This document shows, piece by piece, positions 54,221 through 64,000 of a stretch of DNA of 64,000 bases. Source of the stretch: Massilia sp. WG5 (GTDB lineage: Bacteria; Pseudomonadota; Gammaproteobacteria; Burkholderiales; Burkholderiaceae_D); contig NZ_CP012640.2 in assembly GCF_001412595.2 (NCBI RefSeq), forward strand, positions 1,922,001-1,986,000. The letters run 5' to 3'. The notes beneath the pieces were generated by a model, which worked only from the letters and a program-made list of their open reading frames with translations, made no database searches and was not told where the DNA came from. The position numbers were made by a program, and so were the translations under genes. Within the stretch, counting starts at the first letter, position 1, and each line of letters starts with the position of its first letter.

Positions 54221-54643
54221 ATGCGCGACACGCCCCGCTCCGCCTTCCCGCACTTTTGCGAGATCGCGACCCGCTGGATGGACAACGACGTCTACGGCCA
54301 CGTCAACAACGTCCATTACTACAGCTATTTCGATACGGCGGTGAACCGCTTCCTGATCGAACGGGGCGTGCTCGACATCCACGGCGGCAAGCAGGTCGCC
54401 TTCGTGGTCGAGACCGGATGTTCCTACTTCCGCTCGATCGCCTTTCCGGACACCGTGCATGTGGGCGTGCGCGTCGCCAGGCTGGGCAACTCCAGCGTGC
54501 GCTACGAGATCGCCCTGTACCGCAACGACGACGAGATGCCAGCCGCGGCCGGGCATTTCGTGCATGTCTATGTGGACCGGGCGAGCAACCGGCCGGTGCC
54601 GGTGCCACCGGAAAGCCGGGCGCTGCTGGAGACGCTCGCCTGA
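54221..54643 (+). CDS. Acyl-CoA thioesterase (4HBT hotdog fold)
   Basis: 140 residues. The hotdog active-site segment WMDNDVYGHVNNVHYYSYFD (near residue 19) with the catalytic Asp is typical of the 4-hydroxybenzoyl-CoA/YbgC-like thioesterases. A short helix and strands follow to the C-terminal LLETLA. It starts 9 nt behind hslO, so it is probably in the same transcript. The acyl chain hydrolysed is unknown. Repeat copy C begins right after its TGA. Confidence 0.9.
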   Translation: MRDTPRSAFPHFCEIATRWMDNDVYGHVNNVHYYSYFDTAVNRFLIERGVLDIHGGKQVAFVVETGCSYFRSIAFPDTVHVGVRVARLGNSSVRYEIALYRNDDEMPAAAGHFVHVYVDRASNRPVPVPPESRALLETLA

Positions 54644-54671
54644 CGTAGGGTGGGCACACCGTGCCCACGCG
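54644..54671 (+). repeat. Palindromic 3'-end repeat, copy C (behind the thioesterase)
   Basis: CGTAGGGTGGGCAC then ACC then GTGCCCACGCG, starting on the base after the TGA. The orientation relative to the preceding gene is the same as in copies A and B. Confidence 0.75.
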
Positions 54672-54754
54672 CACGCATGCATATCCAAATGTTGTTGCAT
54701 TGACACATACATCATCGGCATACTCGGCGGCGTTCCCATTCCCCCGAGGTCTTC

Positions 54755-55519
54755 ATGCGCCGATTCCTACTCCCTGCCCTGCTCGCAGCCCTGTGCGTCT
54801 CCGCCCAGGCCGCCGTCCATAGCGTCGACGTCGGCGCCCCGCTGCCGCGCTTCGGCCTGCTCAAGCCGGGCATCCACCATTACCTCCGCTACATCCGGAC
54901 AGCCGACGGCGCCAATGCCCCGGTCGACATCTGGACCCGCGAAGTCCGCTTCGACGAACGCGACGGCATGCAGCGGCTGCACATCGTGCAGCGCTGGGAT
55001 GGCGCCATGGTCTCGCTGTCGGCGCCGGGCACGGTCAGGCGGCTCGATTCCTGGTTCGAGACCGGCAGCTTCCGTCCGCTGAGCCACGTGCGCATCCTCG
55101 AAAAGGACGGCAAGAAAACGGTCGAGGGCTTCGTATTCGGACCGGACCGCGTGAGCGGCATGCAGGACCTGGCGGACAACACGCAGAAGGCGCTCTCGGT
55201 GGCGTCGAGCGAGCCGAGCTTCAACTTCGAGACCGACATCGAATTCCTGCAAGCCCTGCCGCTGGCCGAAGGCTACGAGGCCAGCATCAACTTCTACCAC
55301 CCGGGCGGCCCGGCGCCGAAACGCTACAGCTTCAAGGTATCCGGTTCGGACACCATCGCAGGCCCGGCCGGCGCCATCGACTGCTGGGTCGTGACGACCG
55401 ACTACGGCACGCCGGGCGCGGATGCGAAGTTCTGGTTCGCCAAGGGCAGCCAGGTGATGGTGCGCCAGGAGAGCGCGCCGCGCGACGGCAGGGTGATGGT
55501 CAAGGCGCTGATCGATTGA
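54755..55519 (+). CDS. Secreted protein, DUF3108-like
   Basis: 254 residues with a signal peptide (LLPALLAALCVSAQA). The mature part is beta-rich (YLRYIRTADGANAPVDIW, VKALID at the end) and resembles lipid-handling barrel-like DUF3108/LolA-type folds in pattern only. No catalytic motif is seen. A perfect TTGACA (54700-54705) lies upstream but no convincing -10. Periplasmic localisation is the only safe inference. Confidence 0.6.
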   Translation: MRRFLLPALLAALCVSAQAAVHSVDVGAPLPRFGLLKPGIHHYLRYIRTADGANAPVDIWTREVRFDERDGMQRLHIVQRWDGAMVSLSAPGTVRRLDSWFETGSFRPLSHVRILEKDGKKTVEGFVFGPDRVSGMQDLADNTQKALSVASSEPSFNFETDIEFLQALPLAEGYEASINFYHPGGPAPKRYSFKVSGSDTIAGPAGAIDCWVVTTDYGTPGADAKFWFAKGSQVMVRQESAPRDGRVMVKALID

Positions 55520-55645
55520 GCGCGCTTGGGCTTGGGACAGCGGGAAGGCCGGCGATCGGAATTCCCTGAATTACGTTCATGCGACAGGTCAATTTGAGCA
55601 ATATCAATTGGCTTTAATCAACTATGCATTCCAATGGCGCCTGTG

Positions 55646-55657
55646 CACGAATTCGTG
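55646..55657. promoter_or_regulatory. Palindrome upstream of the PAAR gene
   Basis: CACGAATTCGTG, a perfect 12-nt palindrome in the 219-nt space before the PAAR gene, with partly matching flanks. A hairpin ATGTCGC/GCGACAT (55675-55700) follows nearer to the ATG. Possible operator and leader structure. Confidence 0.35.
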
Positions 55658-55738
55658 TACACGGTGCCGGGATCATGTCGCTTTTACACAAAGGCGACAT
55701 TGTTCCGGTCAGTCAAATCCGTCGTTTGGAGAACATGA

Positions 55739-56152
55739 ATGAATAATGCAGCACGCAAGGCTATCCCGCCCGCCTCCACCTTCTACGCCATTTCGCTGCC
55801 GCGCAGGGTGGTCGCCCGCTATGCGATCGCGACCATCGGCTCGCGCACCAGCCGCGGCGGCCAGGTGGTGCTGGCATCGAACGAGCAGTATGCCGACGAT
55901 TACCGGGTCGCCTGCGTCGGCGACCGCGTGCGTTACCCGGACGGCAGCGAAAGCGTGATCGTCTCGGGCGCCGGCCACGCGTCCACCATCGCGAACCGTC
56001 CGATCGCGCTGGTCGGCAGCCACGTCGCGAATGGCGACCGCATCGTCGCGCGCGCGCAGAGCATGGGCGAAATCGTGGTGCTGGAAGGCGAACCGGTGGC
56101 GGGCCTGCTGGAACCGGGCTATGTGCCGCCGCATGCCGCCGGCGCTGCCTGA
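55739..56152 (+). CDS. Orphan PAAR-domain protein
   Basis: 137 residues. The central part ATIGSRTSRGGQVV, then VGDRVRYPDGSESVIVSG, IANRPIALVGSHVANGDRIV and GEIVVLEGEPVAGL follows the PAAR repeat pattern of short Gly-rich beta strands that sharpen the VgrG spike of type VI secretion systems. No toxin domain is fused and no VgrG, Hcp or Tss gene is nearby, so it either serves a distant T6SS or another spike. The ATG follows a GGAG box. Confidence 0.75.
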   Translation: MNNAARKAIPPASTFYAISLPRRVVARYAIATIGSRTSRGGQVVLASNEQYADDYRVACVGDRVRYPDGSESVIVSGAGHASTIANRPIALVGSHVANGDRIVARAQSMGEIVVLEGEPVAGLLEPGYVPPHAAGAA

Positions 56153-56156
56153 TGCC

Positions 56157-57026
56157 TCAGCTGCGCGGACAGGATGAAGCGGCCAGCTGCGCACCGGCCT
56201 GCATGGCCGCATCGAAATCGGCCGGCGCCAGCCGATCGCCGAAGCGCTGGCGCAGCTGCGTTTCAGTGAGAGGCTGGCGCCGCGCCTGGTTCGCGGCGAT
56301 CGCGTAAGCCATCGAACTGGCCAGGTCGCGCTCCACGATCTGGCCCGCATCGTAGGCATTCGACAGCAGGCCGAGAGCGAACTGGTCGCACCGGGCGCCG
56401 GCCTGGCGCAGATAGCCGAGGGCCTGCTGTTTCCACTGCCGGACGTCGACATCGTCGGCGCGCGCCGCCAGGTCGACCGGCTTCCCGCCCGGCCCTTCCC
56501 TGTAAAAATCGATCTGGGCGTCGCGGTTGCCGGCGTCCGCCAGCTGGGCCAGGAAGCGCATGCCTTCCTGCAGCTGGGCCGGCGAGACGTTCGCGCACAG
56601 CTTGCGCACGCGCTCGCGTTCGCGCTCCGTTGGCTGGAGTTCGTCCTGGCTGAAGAAGTCGGGCAACGGATCGTCCGCCGCGGCGCAGCCGGACGCGGCC
56701 TGGTAGGCATCGTAGGCGGCCTTCAGGTCGCCGGCGCGGGCGCGGGCGGCGCGCTCCAGGATATAAGCGGCGGCATCCTTGCCGCCGAAGTCCACCGGAC
56801 GGCCGTTGCGGCCATAGAATACCGGGGGCGGAGCCGGCGCGGGCGCGCCCAGCATGCGCGGATCCAGCCAGGCGCCGGCGGCCCGGGCGGCGCCGGCGCG
56901 GCGCGCCGGCGCGGCGCCCGCGGCCGCTTCGGACCCAGGCTTGGGCTCCGTCTCGGGCCGCAGCGCCAGCATGGCAAGCAGGCTGGCGGCCAGCGCGGCG
57001 GCGATGGCGATCGGTCGGCTTTTCAT
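56157..57026 (-). CDS. Hypothetical secreted or anchored protein
   Basis: 289 residues. A hydrophobic N-terminus (IAIAAALAASLLAMLAL) acts as signal or anchor, followed by an Ala/Pro-rich linker. A helical region follows with paired motifs (AYILERAARARAGDLKAAYD, MAYAIAANQARR) that recall Sel1/TPR-type repeats, and scattered cysteines. No family is recognised. Its stop lies 4 nt from the convergent PAAR gene. Confidence 0.65.
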   Translation of the reverse strand: MKSRPIAIAAALAASLLAMLALRPETEPKPGSEAAAGAAPARRAGAARAAGAWLDPRMLGAPAPAPPPVFYGRNGRPVDFGGKDAAAYILERAARARAGDLKAAYDAYQAASGCAAADDPLPDFFSQDELQPTERERERVRKLCANVSPAQLQEGMRFLAQLADAGNRDAQIDFYREGPGGKPVDLAARADDVDVRQWKQQALGYLRQAGARCDQFALGLLSNAYDAGQIVERDLASSMAYAIAANQARRQPLTETQLRQRFGDRLAPADFDAAMQAGAQLAASSCPRS

Positions 57027-57087
57027 CGGCCCATGATAGCAGCACGGCGGCGGGCAAGACCCCGACGGGCGGCGCGCCCGGGCCGGC

Positions 57088-57357
57088 TCAGGGCAGGTGC
57101 AGGTCGATGACCTTCATGATGGCGAGCGTGGTGTCCAGGCTCATTTCGCCGGCGCGCATGGCCTCGGCCAGCGCGGCGCGCGGCAGGCTGGCGGCGGCGG
57201 CCAGGGCGGCCAGGCCGTCGGCATCGGCGACCTTCGCCAGCGCCGCGGCCATCGCGTCGGCATCGCCGCTCTCGAAGGCCGCGGCCAGATAGGCGGCGAC
57301 GGCGTCGAGCGTATCGAGCGATGCCGGATCGGTGGCGGAAAAGTCCTGGTCGGTCAT
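57088..57357 (-). CDS. Orphan antitoxin-like DNA-binding protein
   Basis: 89 residues resembling the probable addiction-module antidote family (HigA-like): AVAAYLAAAFESGDADAM then AAALAKVADADGLAALAAAA, with the helix-turn-helix region LPRAALAEAMRAGEMSLDT and the terminal MKVIDLHLP. In standard loci a RelE/ParE-like toxin gene is beside it. None is present here: upstream is ftsB and downstream the hypothetical gene at 56157. It may be an orphan regulator or a remnant. It starts 14 nt behind the ftsB stop, so ftsB transcripts probably include it. Confidence 0.65.
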   Translation of the reverse strand: MTDQDFSATDPASLDTLDAVAAYLAAAFESGDADAMAAALAKVADADGLAALAAAASLPRAALAEAMRAGEMSLDTTLAIMKVIDLHLP

Positions 57358-57370
57358 GGGAGGAATACTG

Positions 57371-57736
57371 TCAGTCGGCGAGCGGCTTGTGGGCCTTGGC
57401 GCCTTTTTCGGCCTTCGGTTCGCGCGGCGGCGGCGGCGGGGTCATCATGACGGCCGGTTTTTCGTCCTTGCGCAGCACCTGCACGAAGATCTCGTTCTGC
57501 TTGATCATGCCGAGTTCGTAGCGGGCGCGCTCCTCGACGGCTTCGGTGCCGTCCTTCAGGTCGCGCACTTCGGATTCGAGCTTGGCGTTGCGCGCCTTCA
57601 GCTGCTCGGTGCGGGCGCGGCTGCCGGCGAGCTGGTTTTCGAGGTCGGTGACGGCCAGCCAGCCCCCTTTCCCCAGCCAGAGCGGGTACTGGATCAGCAA
57701 CAGCAAAGCGGCAAGAGCGAGGGTGATGAGGCGCAT
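57371..57736 (-). CDS. ftsB: Cell division protein FtsB
   Basis: 121-residue bitopic membrane protein of the divisome that forms a complex with FtsL and FtsQ. One membrane segment ([18 protein letters not shown]), then a coiled coil ([20 protein letters not shown]) and the conserved [20 protein letters not shown]. The C-terminal tail is Pro/Lys-rich, longer than in E. coli. Its place directly behind eno is conserved in Proteobacteria. Confidence 0.93.
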   Translation of the reverse strand: MRLITLALAALLLLIQYPLWLGKGGWLAVTDLENQLAGSRARTEQLKARNAKLESEVRDLKDGTEAVEERARYELGMIKQNEIFVQVLRKDEKPAVMMTPPPPPREPKAEKGAKAHKPLAD

Positions 57737-57747
57737 GGTATGAACGA

Positions 57748-57769
57748 CCGGCCAGCGGGCGCTGGCCGG
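57748..57769. terminator. Hairpin between eno and ftsB
   Basis: CCGGCCAGCG / CGCTGGCCGG perfect 10-bp stem with a GG loop, 12 nt behind the eno stop. There is no T-run, so attenuation or mRNA stabilisation is likelier than full termination. Confidence 0.5.
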
Positions 57770-57781
57770 CTTACTACACGA

Positions 57782-59143
<1,362 letters not shown>

Positions 59144-59198
59144 GGTTTTTAGTGTCAGCGCAAGTTTGCCGGCGCTTCGATAGCGCGAACAAACATGG

Positions 59199-59218
59199 GC
59201 ACCCGCCTGCGCGGGTGC
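59199..59218. repeat. Hairpin behind kdsA sharing the CCCGCGCAGGCGGG core
   Basis: GCACCCGC / GCGGGTGC with loop CTGC, beginning 9 nt behind the kdsA stop. On the minus strand it contains CCCGCGCAGGCGGG, also in both arms of the hairpin at 26841-26901. Confidence 0.6.
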
Positions 59219-59227
59219 GACGGGGTG

Positions 59228-61959
<2,732 letters not shown>

Positions 61960-61976
61960 TCAAACGAGGATTTACG

Positions 61977-63674
61977 GTGAATTTTATTGCTAATATGAAC
62001 ATCGGCAAGCGCCTCGGCGCGGGCTTTTCCCTGGTGATCGCCCTCGCTGTGCTGATCGCCACTGCCGGCATCTGGCGCCTGAACGCGGTGGCCGACGCCA
62101 CCAGCGCCATGATGGCGGCGCCGCTGACCAAGGAACGCCTGATGACCGAATGGCATACCCAGACCTTTGCTGCGGTGCGCCGGACCGCCGCCATCGTCAA
62201 GAGCAACGACCCCAGCCTGGTCGAGTTCTTCAAGGCCGACGGCGCCAAGACAGCCGGCCGCACCACCGAGCTGATCAAGCAGATCGAACCCCTGATCGAA
62301 GGCGAGAAGGAACGCGCCCTGTTCGATCACATCGGCGCGCTGCGCAAGGCGTACACGGCGGCCAAGGACAAGGCGATCAAGCTGCGCGCGGCCGGCGACG
62401 CCGAGGGCGCGGACCGGGTCCTGAACCAGGAATACGTGCCGGCCGCCGATGCCTATGAAGGCGCGCTGGCCGACCTGGTGAAAATGCAGGAGCAGCACAT
62501 GGACGCCATCGCCGCGGGCATCAAGGCCGACAACCATGACAGCGTCCGCATGATCGCCATCCTGACCGCCGTCGTGGTCGCGCTCGGCGCGCTCTGTTCC
62601 TCGCTGCTCACGCGCGGCATCGTGCTGCCGATCCGCCGTGCGGTCGGCGTGGCCGAGCAGGTTGCGTCCGGCGACCTGACCCAGCAGATCGAAGCCCGTT
62701 CGAACGACGAAACCGGCGCCCTGCTGCGCGCGCTGCGCCACATGAACGACAGCCTGACCGGCATCGTCGGCGAAGTCCGCGGCGGCACCGCGTCGATCCA
62801 CGGCGCGGCCGGCGAGATCTCGGCCGGCAACCTCGACCTGTCCTCGCGCACCGAGCAGCAGGCGGCCGCGCTGGAAGAAACCGCGGCCTCGATGGCCCAC
62901 CTGACCGATACCGTGCGCCAGAACGCGGACAACGCGCGCCAGGCCAACCAGCTCGCGATCACCGCCTCCAGCGTCGCCACCAAGGGCGGCGAGGTGGTGG
63001 GCGAGGTCATCCTGACCATGGGCTCGATCAACGAATCGTCGAAGAAGATCGCCGACATCATCGGCGTCATCGACGGCATCGCCTTCCAGACCAACATCCT
63101 GGCGCTGAACGCGGCGGTGGAAGCGGCGCGCGCCGGCGAACAGGGCCGCGGCTTCGCGGTGGTGGCCTCGGAAGTGCGCAACCTGGCGCAGCGCTCGGCC
63201 GCCGCCGCCAAGGAGATCAAGCAGCTGATCGACGATTCGGTCGGCAAGGTCGACGCCGGCGCAAGGCTGGTCGACAAGGCCGGCGACACGATGGGCCAGG
63301 TGGTGGATTCGATCCAGCGCGTCACCGACATCATGGCGGACATCGCGGCCGCCAGCCAGGAACAGACCAGCGGCATCGAGCAGGTAAACCAGGCGATCGC
63401 CCAGATGGACGAAACCACGCAGCAGAACGCGGCCCTGGTCGAGGAATCGGCGGCGGCCGCCGCATCCCTGCAGGACCAGGCCGGCAAGCTGGCGCATACC
63501 GTCGACCGCTTCAGGATCGATCGCCAGGCGGCGCCCGCCGCCGCGCCGGCCAAGTCCGCGCCGGCGGCCGCCCTGCCCGCCCTGCGCCGGCAGCCGGCGC
63601 CGAAGCCGGTGCGCGCCAAGAAAGCCGATGCGGCCACCGCGGCGACCGCTGGCGACGGCTGGGAAGAGTTCTGA
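61977..63674 (+). CDS. Methyl-accepting chemotaxis protein with C-terminal tether
   Basis: 565 residues. Membrane segments at about 12-34 and 195-215 flank a periplasmic four-helix-bundle ligand domain. HAMP follows (about 215-270), then the signalling hairpin with tip [20 protein letters not shown] (about 365). The C-terminus is an Ala/Pro-rich linker ending GDGWEEF, the type of pentapeptide that tethers CheR or CheB. The start is GTG with GAGGA 6 nt upstream. It is a single gene, divergent from pyrG, and probably controlled with the flagellar regulon. Ligand unknown. Confidence 0.95.
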   Translation: MNFIANMNIGKRLGAGFSLVIALAVLIATAGIWRLNAVADATSAMMAAPLTKERLMTEWHTQTFAAVRRTAAIVKSNDPSLVEFFKADGAKTAGRTTELIKQIEPLIEGEKERALFDHIGALRKAYTAAKDKAIKLRAAGDAEGADRVLNQEYVPAADAYEGALADLVKMQEQHMDAIAAGIKADNHDSVRMIAILTAVVVALGALCSSLLTRGIVLPIRRAVGVAEQVASGDLTQQIEARSNDETGALLRALRHMNDSLTGIVGEVRGGTASIHGAAGEISAGNLDLSSRTEQQAAALEETAASMAHLTDTVRQNADNARQANQLAITASSVATKGGEVVGEVILTMGSINESSKKIADIIGVIDGIAFQTNILALNAAVEAARAGEQGRGFAVVASEVRNLAQRSAAAAKEIKQLIDDSVGKVDAGARLVDKAGDTMGQVVDSIQRVTDIMADIAAASQEQTSGIEQVNQAIAQMDETTQQNAALVEESAAAAASLQDQAGKLAHTVDRFRIDRQAAPAAAPAKSAPAAALPALRRQPAPKPVRAKKADAATAATAGDGWEEF

Positions 63675-63774
63675 TGCCGTGACCTACCGGCCGGACGCGT
63701 GCCCCATGTGTGCGTCCGAACCGACTTTCGCCGGACTCGGGTTATCCTTGCTCTTCCGAATACAGGAGGAAGAG

Positions 63775-64000
63775 ATGTCCTACGAGGAAAGAGACGACTA
63801 CGGCATGTACAAGAACAAGCACGGCAAGGGACCGGGCCCGGAACTGATGGGCGCGAACACCCTGATCGGCGACCATGTCCATAACCTGCAGAACGAGCAC
63901 CTGGGCGTCATCAAGGAATTCATGGTGGACATGCGCACCGGCGCGATCGCCTATGCGGTGATGGCGTCCAGCCGCTTCGTCGGACTGGGCGAAAAACTGA
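63775..64000 (+). CDS. PRC-barrel domain protein, 5' part only
   Basis: The first 75 codons are visible before the window ends. The N-terminal MSYEERDDYGMYKNKHGKGP is charged, and the following MGANTLIGDHVHNLQNEHLG-VIKEFMVDMRTGAIAYAVM is a PRC-barrel beta pattern (strand-turn repeats with GD and G). AGGAGG stands just before the ATG, a very strong site. Such proteins often form stress-responsive soluble barrels; function unknown. Confidence 0.75.
   Translation, partial: MSYEERDDYGMYKNKHGKGPGPELMGANTLIGDHVHNLQNEHLGVIKEFMVDMRTGAIAYAVMASSRFVGLGEKL

Overview
The window is GC-rich, densely coded bacterial chromosome with no plasmid, phage or IS signature. Gene content points to a Betaproteobacterium of the Oxalobacteraceae (Massilia/Telluria/Duganella-like). 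The supporting signs are three PEP-CTERM-type secreted proteins, a tandem pair of cyanophycin synthetases with a DUF1854 protein and a dedicated ABC exporter-like protein, and the conserved pyrG-kdsA-eno-ftsB and dapA-bamC blocks. This is inference from gene content; there is no rRNA in the window. I saw no rRNA, tRNA, CRISPR array or transposase, and no gene-free stretch longer than about 300 bases.

Layout. 1-2576: a recQ-type helicase coupled to a truncated (by the window edge) metallo-beta-lactamase DNA exonuclease, then a 39-residue membrane peptide. 2686-5715: DUF805 protein, ahpF and ahpC, with an OxyR-like site and a good sigma70 promoter in front of ahpC. 5742-11846: a four-gene signalling operon whose genes all overlap by about 4 nt (CHASE3-GAF hybrid kinase with three receivers, CheR, receiver-less CheB, receiver-kinase). 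11968-18922: a short UvrA paralogue, a PRISE-like SDR, a GT1 glycosyltransferase and a divergent ABC-F ATPase with small leader ORFs. 18939-27403: a PEP-CTERM protein followed by a nucleoside uptake and salvage locus (two permeases, a double-NBD ATPase, a GntR regulator, a Tsx-like porin, a BMP-family binding protein and a deaminase). 27538-36611: PEP-CTERM protein, cyanophycin locus (DUF1854, ABC transporter, CphA2-like enzyme, CphA), and a PEP-CTERM-like gene that has lost its stop codon. 36750-44620: small proteins including a tandem paralogous pair, mutS, a secreted protein resembling a dead metallophosphoesterase, slyD, a ribosomal oxygenase (roxA), and an Ala-rich lipoprotein with a structured leader. 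44621-52570: a minus-strand housekeeping block (bamC, dapA, methyltransferase, trpS, a site-2-protease-like protein with a broken active site, yciO, htpX, PHP phosphatase, alpha/beta hydrolase). 52727-57357: gamma-carbonic anhydrase, hslO, thioesterase, secreted proteins, an orphan PAAR protein and an orphan antitoxin-like protein. 57371-61752: ftsB, eno, kdsA, pyrG. 61977-64000: a methyl-accepting chemotaxis protein with a sigma28-like promoter and the start of a PRC-barrel protein.

How the parts work together. The nucleoside locus looks like one regulon: Tsx-like outer-membrane channel, periplasmic BMP protein, inner-membrane ABC permease and cytoplasmic deaminase, with a GntR regulator in the middle and palindromes in the intergenic spaces. 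The cyanophycin locus pairs a complete CphA with a paralogue whose Mur-ligase half is disabled. The most unusual items are three proteins that keep a family fold but have lost the key feature (M50 protease, metallophosphoesterase, CphA2-like synthetase), the stop-less PEP-CTERM gene, and a small palindromic repeat that sits directly behind stop codons three times in the same orientation.
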